Positions 44,974-53,017 of a DNA stretch of 64,000 nucleotides are shown piece after piece. The stretch is from assembly GCF_026283965.1 (NCBI RefSeq), contig NZ_JAPDPD010000016.1:1-64000 (forward strand). Direction: 5' to 3'. The first letter of the stretch is position 1. Each line of letters opens with the position of its first letter. The notes below the pieces were generated by a model. It was not told the origin of the DNA. It saw only the letters and a list, made by a program, of their open reading frames with translations, and ran no database searches. Both the position numbers and the translations under genes were made by a program. The DNA comes from Dyella subtropica (lineage in GTDB: Bacteria; Pseudomonadota; Gammaproteobacteria; Xanthomonadales; Rhodanobacteraceae).

Positions 44974-47505
44974 CTAGAACTTGAAATCGAGTCGCGCGTA
45001 GTAATACCCCCCGTTTATGCCGAACGGCAACGTCTCCCACCCATAGGTGAAGCCCAGCTGCGGGAACGGGGCTCCGGTCTTCGGATCCCATTTGTCCGGG
45101 TAGGTATCGAACACGTTGTCCGCACCTACCGTCACCTTCACACGATCGGAGAAGCGATAGCCCAGCGCCACGTCCGCCAGCCACTTGCCGCTCCAGGTCT
45201 GTTTGATCCCTGGCGTGAAGCCCTGGCCGCTGACCGGCCCGAAGTAGTTGCCGCGTAAGGTGAAGTCCCACGGCCCGGTGCGATATACGCCCTGCAGCAC
45301 ATCGTGCACGCGCGGTTGGCCTTGTTCGACCAGGGTGACCTGGGTGTCGTCGAACAGTTTTGAGGGTGGCAGGATCGCCGACTGCGACTTGCGCTTGGTG
45401 ACCTCGGTCTTGCTGTAGCTGAGCAGCGCGGTGAGATCGAGAGTGGCATTGTTTTCGAAATGAAAACCCTTCTCGGCGACCACATCGACGCCCTGAGTCT
45501 TGGTGTTGATCGCGTTGGTGAAGAACAGCACCTGTCCCACCCCGAACGGGGCCAGGATCTTGCGAATGGGGCAGTTGGCGTTGCCCGCCGCACAGGGGTT
45601 GCCATCGGTGCCCACGCTCTCGGGCACGATGTTGCTGGAAAAGATGATGCGGTTTTTGATGTCGATGCGGTACACGTCGACGGTCAGCGTGATGTCATTG
45701 CCCGGTTTGTAGACGATGCCCGCGGTACCGCTGCGCGAGGTCTCCTGTTTCAGCGGCTGAATGCCGAACGCGCGCGTCACTGCGCTGTCCTGCCGCGCGG
45801 TCAAGGTGTCGGTGAGCTTGCCGCTGGGGTCCAGGTTGGTCGAGCGCTGGCTGTAGAACAACTGCTGCACGCCGGGCGCACGGAAGCCGGTGGCGAGGGT
45901 GCCGCGCACGGCGAATTCGTCGGTTGCGTCGAAGCGCGCCGACAGTTTGCCGGTGGTGGTGCCGCCGAAGTCGGAGTAGTGCTCGTAACGAACCGCAGCA
46001 CCCAGCAGCAGCCGCTGGGTCATCTGCGATTCGGCGTCGAGGTACAGTGCGATGTTGCTGCGGCCCATGTTCACCGCTTCCGTGGGCGAGAACCCGGGAA
46101 AGCCCTGGATGCCCGGCTGCGCGATATCGCCGGTCTGGCCATAGATCGGGATGCTGCGATTGTTGGTACGGCCGTACGCGTAGGACACCAGGTCGCCGGG
46201 CAGGATCTGGTAGCTGTCGCGACGCCATTCGAAGCCGGTGGCCAAGCTCAGCACATCATGGCCCACGCCCCAGTCGATCGGGCCGCGCACGTCGAGGTTG
46301 AAGGTGGTTTCATCGAGGCGCAGCGTGCCGGTGTTCGCCGAGGTCGGCGTCTGGGCGTAGATGCCGGCCGCCGGGTTGGCCGGGTCGCGCGGTTCGTACC
46401 ACCAGCTCACGTTCGCCGATTGGTGCTCGTTGAAACCGAACTGGCTGCGGCCATGGTTGACCGACACGTCGTAGTCCCACTTGCCAACCAACGGGCCGCG
46501 GTAACCCACCGCTATCGACGCATCTTTGACGTTGGTGGCGATGTTCGGCAGGAACCCATTCGGATACAGCGCGGGAATCGTGCGGTTGTCCCCGGCCGAA
46601 CGAAAGAAGCCGTAGGAATTGCCCTTGCGCTGCGAGATGCCGCCGAACCAATACAGCTGGCCACTCGCTATCGGCAACCCACCGTTGAGCCAGAAATAGG
46701 CGTCCTTGGTATCGGAGTCGCCAAGCCGTTGAGTGACCCGCGGCGGGTTCACACGCAGCATGTCGGGGCCGGCGCGATTGGTCGGGTCGCGATGCCGGTA
46801 TTCCGCGCTCAGGTCGAGGTAACCGTCGTGTCCGATGCGCAGACCGGTGTTGATGTCGCCCTGGCGCGTAAAGCCGTCGCCCTTGTAGGTCTTGCCAGCG
46901 TCCAGCGACACGTCGGTCTCGCCGACCTGCTTCTTCAGCACGATATTGATCACGCCGGAGATCGCGTCCGAGCCGTATTGCGCGGCGGCGCCATCGCGCA
47001 ACACTTCGATGCGCTCGATCGCCGAGATCGGGATCGCGTTGATGTCGGTACCGGCGGAACCGCGGCCGATGGTCTGCTGCACGTTGACCAGCGCCTGTTG
47101 ATGCCGGCGCTTGCCATTCACCAGCACCAGCACTTGATCCGGCCCCAGCCCGCGCAAGGTCGCCGGGCGGATGGTGTCGGTGCCGTCGCTGACGAAGGTG
47201 CGCGAGAAATTGAAGCTGGGCTCGAGCATCTGCAGTGCCTGGCCCACTTCGACCACGCCGGCGTTTTCCAACTGCTCGCGGCCGATGACGTCGACCGGTG
47301 CTGGCGTTTCCGCCGCGGTGCGGTCCTTGGCGCGCGAGCCGATCACCTGCACGCTTTCGAGCGTCTTGGGCTTTTGCTGGTCCGCCGGTGCGGCTTCTTG
47401 CGCCCAGACGGACAGGGTCATCGAAAGACCCAGAACGGCCGCTCCCCAGCGGCACGTAGAACCGAACACGCGCCCTTGCGGACGCGCAACAAAGCAACCT
47501 GACAT
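44974..47505 (-). CDS. TonB-dependent outer-membrane receptor 2
   Basis: An 843-residue TonB-dependent receptor. The signal peptide (GAAVLGLSMTLSVWAQ) precedes a plug with TLESVQVIGSRAKDRTAAET, the LRGLGPDQVLVLVNGKRRHQ block and VLRDGAAAQYGSDAISGVIN, typical of receptors annotated for vitamins, metals or plant-derived compounds. The barrel ends GGYYYARLDFKF. ATG 47505 is the only start giving the signal peptide. The neighbouring porin-like and DUF2946 genes suggest a metal ligand, possibly copper. This is inference. Confidence 0.9.
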   Translation of the reverse strand: MSGCFVARPQGRVFGSTCRWGAAVLGLSMTLSVWAQEAAPADQQKPKTLESVQVIGSRAKDRTAAETPAPVDVIGREQLENAGVVEVGQALQMLEPSFNFSRTFVSDGTDTIRPATLRGLGPDQVLVLVNGKRRHQQALVNVQQTIGRGSAGTDINAIPISAIERIEVLRDGAAAQYGSDAISGVINIVLKKQVGETDVSLDAGKTYKGDGFTRQGDINTGLRIGHDGYLDLSAEYRHRDPTNRAGPDMLRVNPPRVTQRLGDSDTKDAYFWLNGGLPIASGQLYWFGGISQRKGNSYGFFRSAGDNRTIPALYPNGFLPNIATNVKDASIAVGYRGPLVGKWDYDVSVNHGRSQFGFNEHQSANVSWWYEPRDPANPAAGIYAQTPTSANTGTLRLDETTFNLDVRGPIDWGVGHDVLSLATGFEWRRDSYQILPGDLVSYAYGRTNNRSIPIYGQTGDIAQPGIQGFPGFSPTEAVNMGRSNIALYLDAESQMTQRLLLGAAVRYEHYSDFGGTTTGKLSARFDATDEFAVRGTLATGFRAPGVQQLFYSQRSTNLDPSGKLTDTLTARQDSAVTRAFGIQPLKQETSRSGTAGIVYKPGNDITLTVDVYRIDIKNRIIFSSNIVPESVGTDGNPCAAGNANCPIRKILAPFGVGQVLFFTNAINTKTQGVDVVAEKGFHFENNATLDLTALLSYSKTEVTKRKSQSAILPPSKLFDDTQVTLVEQGQPRVHDVLQGVYRTGPWDFTLRGNYFGPVSGQGFTPGIKQTWSGKWLADVALGYRFSDRVKVTVGADNVFDTYPDKWDPKTGAPFPQLGFTYGWETLPFGINGGYYYARLDFKF

Positions 47506-47646
47506 GAGCCTCTCCCATCCAGCCGTGCGAAAACGACGTAATGGGACGCTGCAAGATTCGCGGCGCCCGCCTCCCGCGCCGGAAACTGCTCCCGCGCGTA
47601 TGCCATGTCAAGCGAGAAGTGATCGATGCGTTTGTGCGAATTTCTT

Positions 47647-47662
47647 GTGACAGCTACGTCAC
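47647..47662. promoter_or_regulatory. GTGAC-N6-GTCAC dyad upstream of receptor 2
   Basis: GTGAC-agctac-GTCAC is a perfect dyad about 140 bases upstream of receptor 2. It resembles a Crp site but its half-sites are two bases too far apart. A candidate operator. Confidence 0.3.
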
Positions 47663-47716
47663 GTTTGGCGCCGTAACATCATCGCGCCGAAGCTTACGCA
47701 GAGCTGTCTGCACGGC

Positions 47717-47747
47717 AGGTTGGGGTGAGCATGCGCTCATCCCAACC
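47717..47747. repeat. REP-like hairpin B
   Basis: GGTTGGGGTGAGC pairs with GCTCATCCCAACC over an ATGC loop, with one G-T pair. It lies just past the stop of the porin-like gene. Its core (GGGGYGAGC...GCTCAYCCC) is shared with hairpin A. Confidence 0.6.
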
Positions 47748-47765
47748 CCCGGGATTACAGCCGAA

Positions 47766-48767
47766 CTACAGCCGATACTGCAGGCCAACCGACCACAAAC
47801 GTCGTGGCTCAAGCTGAAGCCCGTTCACGTGTTGCCACACCGGCAACTGGATGAAGGCGAATGCATCAAGACGCGGCGTGATCTTCATGCCCATGCCGGG
47901 GCTGAGATACGCCAGCGTCGAACCGCTGTTCGGGCGATCGGCTTGCGCGCCGCTCTCGCGCCGCTCGCTGTGGATATTGAGCTGCAACTGCGGCGTGAAA
48001 CGCCCCGCATCGAGATAGCGCACACCGAAGTTGAGATTGATCGAGTTGCCCGGGCGGAAATGCTCGCGCGCATCCAACGCGATCTGCGCCATGGCCTGGC
48101 CGAAATAGCCGACGGACTCGCTGAGGTAACCGAACTTGTAGATGCCGAGCAACGCATCGGTGGTGCCGGTGCCCAGCTGCAAGCCGCGATCCAACAATTG
48201 GCCGGCCTGTGGGCCGGAGGCGAAATCCTGTTTGAAGCGGCCAGTCGGTAGTTTCAGGCCGAACTGCAACCCGATACCGGCGTCTTCGCTCAGACCCTGA
48301 TAACGCGCGAGGACACGCAAATCGCCGATGCCGCGTGCATCCGAGGTGGAGATGTCGGTATCGCCGGCCGCAATCGTCTGGTGATGACGATCCGTATAGG
48401 GCAACTGCACCGAGAGGCCCCAGTAGCGCGAGAAGTTGTAGTCGGCACCGAGCAGCGTGGTGTGGTTGATGGTCTTCCGCTGCACTTCCTGATCGTTGGG
48501 ATACTGGAACGACGAACGGCTGACGGTATCGGTCCCGCTGCGCAGTTGCGACTGGTCGAAGTAATCCTCCCGCACGCTGAGGTGGAGACCGGTGCTGGTG
48601 GCGTAGCCCTGGCTGGACCAGTCCGAGTTGAGCGAGCAGCCGCAGGTGGAGCAAGCGCTGGCTAGGCCAGGAGCGACGAGGATCGCCGCCACGGCTGCTG
48701 CGGCGGCGTGCTTGTGGTACCGGCGCAGTGGCGCCCGGGTGGCAATGAAATGCGATAGGACGTGCAT
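47766..48767 (-). CDS. outer-membrane porin-like protein with N-terminal CSTCGCS motif
   Basis: A 333-residue exported beta-barrel, resembling the PF13557/MetA-pathway type of outer-membrane transporters. The signal peptide ends near ASA, and the mature protein starts with CSTCGCSLNSDWSSQG, a CxxCxC metal- or redox-type motif. Alternating aromatic strands follow (LLGADYNFSRYWGLSVQLPY) with a C-terminal LWSVGLQYRL. It lies 110 bases after the DUF2946 gene. The motif and neighbours suggest a metal-related role; the substrate is unknown. Confidence 0.72.
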   Translation of the reverse strand: MHVLSHFIATRAPLRRYHKHAAAAAVAAILVAPGLASACSTCGCSLNSDWSSQGYATSTGLHLSVREDYFDQSQLRSGTDTVSRSSFQYPNDQEVQRKTINHTTLLGADYNFSRYWGLSVQLPYTDRHHQTIAAGDTDISTSDARGIGDLRVLARYQGLSEDAGIGLQFGLKLPTGRFKQDFASGPQAGQLLDRGLQLGTGTTDALLGIYKFGYLSESVGYFGQAMAQIALDAREHFRPGNSINLNFGVRYLDAGRFTPQLQLNIHSERRESGAQADRPNSGSTLAYLSPGMGMKITPRLDAFAFIQLPVWQHVNGLQLEPRRLWSVGLQYRL

Positions 48768-48877
48768 GAGTGAAGTGTCTCAAATAGTCGGTGACCCGCT
48801 CGTCGATAAACGACAACAGGCGAATCACGCGTCGACAACGCAGCGCGACACGGTGAACCGTGCCGGCAGAAGAAGGA

Positions 48878-49240
48878 TCAGGCGTTGACGAGCATCGGCG
48901 GGCCGCGCGGCGCAGCAGCAAGCGGCGAGTGCGGAACCCAGCGCGGCGTGTCCGATCGATCGGAGTGGATGTCTGCGGTGGGTGGAAGAACGGGCGGCAG
49001 CCAGGCCACGCCGCCCAAGACGGGGTTGTGGCCGAGCAGGCCGCAGTAGCCACACGTCTCCACGACCGGAGCGTGGGGGTGCGGGGACGAGGGATGCCCC
49101 ATGTGTCCCGCGTGCTCACCGCCAAGGTTGAATCCGCGCGTTGCAAGGGTCTGGGACACCACTGGCGCAGCGATGGTCAGCCACATGGCGGCCATGGCCA
49201 GCCACGCAACGAACCGTCGTTGTGCGCGCGAACGAATCAC
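48878..49240 (-). CDS. DUF2946 family protein (metal-handling candidate)
   Basis: A 120-residue small exported or membrane-anchored protein of the DUF2946 family. An N-terminal hydrophobic segment (RRFVAWLAMAAMWLTIAAPV) is followed by a His-rich stretch (GGEHAGHMGHPSSPHPHAP) and the family's CGYCGLLGHNP motif, suited to binding copper or a similar ion. DUF2946 genes often lie next to TonB copper receptors. The likely start is GTG at 49240 just before the hydrophobic segment; the frame is open to ATG 49348. Confidence 0.75.
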   Translation of the reverse strand: MIRSRAQRRFVAWLAMAAMWLTIAAPVVSQTLATRGFNLGGEHAGHMGHPSSPHPHAPVVETCGYCGLLGHNPVLGGVAWLPPVLPPTADIHSDRSDTPRWVPHSPLAAAPRGPPMLVNA

Positions 49241-49357
49241 CTGAAACCCCGGAAGTACGGCTAGCCCTGACCAGCGTCGGACTGGCGGCGCATTATTCCA
49301 TTCTCGTATCCCAGGCGACACTGCGACACAGTGCCGCCACGCGGCCATCCTTGGGCA

Positions 49358-50167
49358 TCAGCTCTGCGCCATCTCCCGCAGCTTTTGCGCCGTGGCCTCA
49401 TCCGCAGGCACGAACGCTTCCAAAGCGAGCTCGGCCAGTGTGATATCCACTGGCGTGCCGAAAACGGTGGTGGTGCTGATCATGGAAAGCACGGTTCCGT
49501 CGATATCCAGCAGCATCGGAACCGCGATAGCCGTCCCCGGGCCTTCTGCTAGATGGGCGTCTTCGGGCCCCGGCGAACTCAGCGCCTGCAATTCGCGCAG
49601 CAGCTCGATCAATTGCGGATCGTGGCTGGTGTCGATTTGACGGCGCAGGCGGTCGAGCAGGTGGGCGCGCCATAGCGCGAGGTTGCGGATGCGCGGCGCG
49701 AGGCCGGCCGGATGCAGGCTGAGTCGAAGCACATTGATCGGCGGCTTCAACAGCGCCTCGGGTACCCCGGCCATCAAGCGCAAGGTGGCCTGATTGCAGG
49801 CGACCAGATGCCAATGCCGATCGATCGCCAGGGCGGGATAAGGCTCCAGTCCCTTCAGCAGCAGATCGATCATGTGGCGGGCTGCGTCCAGCGCGGGGTC
49901 CTCCATCGGCCGCTCGCGGAACGCGGGCGCGAAACCCGCGGCGATCAGCAGGGCGTTGCGCTCGCGCAGCGGTATATCGAGGTATTCGGCGAGATGCAGA
50001 ATCATGTCGCGACTCGGTTGTGAGCGCCCGGATTCCACAAAGCTCAAGTGGCGTGTGGAGATCTCCGCTTCGGCGGCCAGTTCGAGCTGGCTGAGGCGGC
50101 GGTGCCGCCGCCATTCGCGGAGGAGGTCGCCCACGGGACGTTGCGTGTGAGAAAGCGCTGCATTCAT
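49358..50167 (-). CDS. XRE-family regulator with MmyB-like ligand domain
   Basis: A 269-residue regulator. The N-terminal HTH_XRE domain (LLREWRRHRRLSQLELAAEA, then STRHLSFVESGRSQPSRDMI) is followed at about 100-265 by an MmyB-like PAS-type ligand-binding domain (ALAIDRHWHLVACNQATLRL; VLRLSLHPAGLAPRIRNLA). This group commonly controls a nearby reductase or hydrolase gene. The nearest gene on the same strand is the NTF2-like protein 110 bases upstream. Ligand unknown. Confidence 0.9.
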   Translation of the reverse strand: MNAALSHTQRPVGDLLREWRRHRRLSQLELAAEAEISTRHLSFVESGRSQPSRDMILHLAEYLDIPLRERNALLIAAGFAPAFRERPMEDPALDAARHMIDLLLKGLEPYPALAIDRHWHLVACNQATLRLMAGVPEALLKPPINVLRLSLHPAGLAPRIRNLALWRAHLLDRLRRQIDTSHDPQLIELLRELQALSSPGPEDAHLAEGPGTAIAVPMLLDIDGTVLSMISTTTVFGTPVDITLAELALEAFVPADEATAQKLREMAQS

Positions 50168-50277
50168 GGCACGATCTTAGCGATCGGCTGCGCACGAGGA
50201 GCGTGCGGATTGGCACAGCGATGGATCGATCGCCCAGGAGCGCGGCACGCGGTGGATGCTGCGTGCCGCGCGACACT

Positions 50278-50646
50278 TCAGGCCGGCATCGGCACTTTGT
50301 CCAGGAAGCCGTAGACCTGGCGGATGCGTCCGTTGTCCAGCGCGGCGACATCGAAACCAATCACCAGCGGCTCGTCGGCACCCGGTGCCGCAAGGTGCCA
50401 GTGGAAGCGCAGTGTGTCGTGGTGCGCATCGACCTGGCCACCCAGCGAAAAGACGTGCCCGGGGAACATGTTCTGAACGGCGGCGATGGTGGCGTCGATC
50501 GCTTCCCAACCCTTGGCCTCGATCATCGGATCGGTATAGCCGGCCTGTTCGGCGTAGATGTCTTCGATCAACACGCGGCGGCGCAGCGGGTCGGTTTCGT
50601 TCCAGCTCTGGATGTAGCGGTCGACGAGTTGATTGGCGTGGTTCAT
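50278..50646 (-). CDS. NTF2-like/SnoaL-like protein
   Basis: A 122-residue protein of the NTF2-like superfamily (SnoaL-type cone fold). The sequence runs NQLVDRYIQSWNETDPLRRR, then EDIYAEQAGYTDPM with the typical Tyr-Asp pocket residues and RFHWHLAAPGADEP. Such proteins are small-molecule-binding domains or isomerases. No signal peptide. Placed 110 bases upstream of the MmyB-type regulator on the same strand and possibly regulated by it. A good GGAG ribosome site (AAGGAGTGC) precedes the ATG. Confidence 0.8.
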   Translation of the reverse strand: MNHANQLVDRYIQSWNETDPLRRRVLIEDIYAEQAGYTDPMIEAKGWEAIDATIAAVQNMFPGHVFSLGGQVDAHHDTLRFHWHLAAPGADEPLVIGFDVAALDNGRIRQVYGFLDKVPMPA

Positions 50647-50838
50647 GACAGCACTCCTTGGTGGTTGTTGTGTGCGACCAGATTGCGCCGCGATGCGCGG
50701 GGAGGCGATTACCTCGGAGGTAATGGGGTGCCAGCCCGGAGTTCACCTCCTCCGTGACTGTTGGGGCTCCATGTCCCGGTGCAGGCGAGTAGGCTGCACG
50801 GCGAACTCGACAACCTGTCGGGAACCCGGAGGCCAGGT

Positions 50839-52227
50839 ATGCGTTGGCGATTCCTTGCGGTTCTGTTCGCGGCCATGTTCCCGCTGGGCATCATGGCGGC
50901 CACGTCGCCATCGGATGCGGCTATTGCCCGCGAGGCGGGGGCTGTACTGGAACAGGCGGCGACCCCGGATGGTCCCGGTGTGGCGATGCTAGTGGCAAGG
51001 GGCGACACCGTGCTGTTTCGCGGCGCACGAGGGCGTGCCGAAATCGAACTCGGCGTTCCGCTTTCGCCGGATCAGGTGTTCCGGATCGCTTCTGTCACCA
51101 AGATGTTCACCGCGGCGACCGTCGTGAAACTCTCCGAGCAAGGCAAGCTGTCGCTCGACGATCCGCTGGCGAAATACTTCCCCGCTATTCCCGGAGCGGC
51201 GCACATCACGTTGCGGCAGTTGTTGAATCACACGGCGGGCATTTCCGATAAGAGCGTGACGCCGAAGCCCGGTGTGTTCCATCGCGACGTGGATACCGCC
51301 ACCCATGTCGCCGAGATCGGCGAGCGCCAACCCGACTTTCCATCCGGCACGCGCTGGGCCTACTCCAATGCCGGTTATGTATTGCTCGGCGCCGTCATCG
51401 AAAAAGTGACGGGCGAAGTCTGGTACGTCACGCTGCAAAAGCAGCTGCTCGATCCCATGGGTCTGCAACACACCCGCTATGGCGACACCGCCACGCTCAT
51501 CGCCGGGAGGGTGGCTGGCTATACCACCGACAATCCCGGGCATCAGGCCAACAACGCCGCCTTCATCAGCGCCAGCGTGCCGGCCGCGGCGGGCGCGCTG
51601 GTATCCACCTTGGACGACCTGCGGCTCTGGATGCGCGCACTGGCGAGTGGTCGCGCCGTTGGTCGCGACGGCTTTCAGAACATGATCGCGATAACGCCCG
51701 ATTTGCCTGGTGCGTCTCTGGCCTATCGTTATGGCTTGGGTATGTATCTGTGGCGTGTGAGGGGCAGTGCGATGGTCGGCCATACGGGTCAGATCGATGG
51801 CTTCGCGTCCGCCGTGGGCTATCTGCCGAAGGAAGATATCACCGTTGTCGTTCTTGCCAACGACGATAACTTCGATGCGCGCACCATGAGCCGTCGCCTT
51901 GCCGCCATCGCGCTGGGCAAGCCTTACCCCGACGTCGCCGCGGTGATTCCGTCGGACGAGACATTGCAGGCGCTGGCGGGAAAGTATCAGTACAACGAAA
52001 CGACCATGCTCACGCTGTTCGCCAAAGAGCATGCCCTCTATTTCAAGCGCGGCGAGCGACCGCCCATTCGTTTGCAGGTGACAGCCGAACAGCGGCTGCA
52101 TTTCGCCCCCGATGAGCTGAGCTATTTCCGGCCGGTACGCGATGCTTCGGGAAAGGTCGTTCGGCTGGATTACTTCGAAGGCGGAGACGATCCGCCCAAG
52201 GCGATGCCGCGCATGGCGGGGTCATAG
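50839..52227 (+). CDS. exported serine hydrolase of the beta-lactamase/DD-peptidase family
   Basis: A 462-residue exported class C beta-lactamase-like hydrolase (S12 type). The signal peptide MRWRFLAVLFAAMFPLGIMA precedes the active-site SVTK (Ser85, Lys88), YSN (near 170) and HTG (near 309) triad motifs. A C-terminal domain of about 100 residues follows (YPDVAAVIPSDETLQALAGK), as in esterases and DD-aminopeptidases of the group. It may act on peptidoglycan or esters in the periplasm. The start at 50839 has GGAGG upstream; the frame is open from 50761. Confidence 0.87.
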   Translation: MRWRFLAVLFAAMFPLGIMAATSPSDAAIAREAGAVLEQAATPDGPGVAMLVARGDTVLFRGARGRAEIELGVPLSPDQVFRIASVTKMFTAATVVKLSEQGKLSLDDPLAKYFPAIPGAAHITLRQLLNHTAGISDKSVTPKPGVFHRDVDTATHVAEIGERQPDFPSGTRWAYSNAGYVLLGAVIEKVTGEVWYVTLQKQLLDPMGLQHTRYGDTATLIAGRVAGYTTDNPGHQANNAAFISASVPAAAGALVSTLDDLRLWMRALASGRAVGRDGFQNMIAITPDLPGASLAYRYGLGMYLWRVRGSAMVGHTGQIDGFASAVGYLPKEDITVVVLANDDNFDARTMSRRLAAIALGKPYPDVAAVIPSDETLQALAGKYQYNETTMLTLFAKEHALYFKRGERPPIRLQVTAEQRLHFAPDELSYFRPVRDASGKVVRLDYFEGGDDPPKAMPRMAGS

Positions 52228-52286
52228 AGACATGGGGGCATGGCGCCCCCATGTTCTTGGCCGCTACGCGGCGGCGTCTTTCGGGA

Positions 52287-52730
52287 TCAGTGAATCTTCG
52301 AGGCGGCTTCGTTGCGTGCGCGCACGTCGTGGTTGCGATCCACGCGATCATGGTGAATGTCACGGCGGTCGTTATGGATGTCTTTGCGGTCCTTGCGGAT
52401 GTCGCGGCGCGCCTGGTTGATCTGTCGTTGCTCCTGCTGGCGTGCCTTGTTGTATTTCTCGGCGCCAGCCACGTTGCCCTGGCTCAGGTCTTTGTTCTCC
52501 ATGCGCTGGTCGTGGTTGCGCTCGCGCGTTTCCTGATTGACGAACTGCTGATCGTGGTGGATGTCCTGGCGGTCCTTGTTGATATCGTTCTGGTCGTGAC
52601 GGATATCGCGGTTGTCCTGGCGGATGTCGTGATTGTCCTGCCGTACCTGTTGCACCGGTGTCTGACTCTGCGCCTGCGCGAAGCCCGCAAAACTCAGCAT
52701 GCAAAGAGCGATAAGACCGTAGCGTTTCAT
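52287..52730 (-). CDS. secreted protein of charged Asp/Arg/His-rich repeats
   Basis: A 147-residue exported protein. The signal peptide MKRYGLIALCMLSFAGFAQA precedes a mature protein made almost wholly of short repeats of the form DNRDIRHDQNDINKDRQDIH, built on a 7-residue Asp-x-x-Asp-Ile-x-x register. It is predicted to be a long, highly charged helix. A middle segment (AGAEKYNKARQQEQRQINQA) breaks the pattern and a second repeat block follows. No family is recognised with confidence. The start at 52730 follows GGAGGCAGTC. Confidence 0.72.
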   Translation of the reverse strand: MKRYGLIALCMLSFAGFAQAQSQTPVQQVRQDNHDIRQDNRDIRHDQNDINKDRQDIHHDQQFVNQETRERNHDQRMENKDLSQGNVAGAEKYNKARQQEQRQINQARRDIRKDRKDIHNDRRDIHHDRVDRNHDVRARNEAASKIH

Positions 52731-53017
52731 GACTGCCTCCACGTTGTATGTCGATGGCGCACCGGATGGTCCGCGCAGCCATCAACGCTGCTATGGGATA
52801 CCCGTTGACGATGCGCCTGTCTCGCCATGTGTGATGGATGGGCATGCAACAGCACCGCGGTGCATCGATGTTGAGTCACACGCGGAGACAGAAAATTCAA
52901 TGTCGCTCAAGGCATTGAAGCGGGTTTCGGCGCGTGTATATGGGCCTTTGGCAGCGTGTTCGAACCGCGTTCGGCGAATGAATAAAAGCTGTCGTAAGTT
53001 TCGCGTCAGCTATTTGC

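Noticed and set aside
45460-47502. 680-codon plus-strand ORF opposite TonB receptor 2
   Set aside because: Antisense shadow; the minus-strand frame has an unmistakable signal peptide, plug and barrel.
47647-47662. Crp/Clp site upstream of TonB receptor 2
   Set aside because: The GTGA and TCAC halves are separated by eight bases rather than six, so it is listed only as an unassigned dyad.
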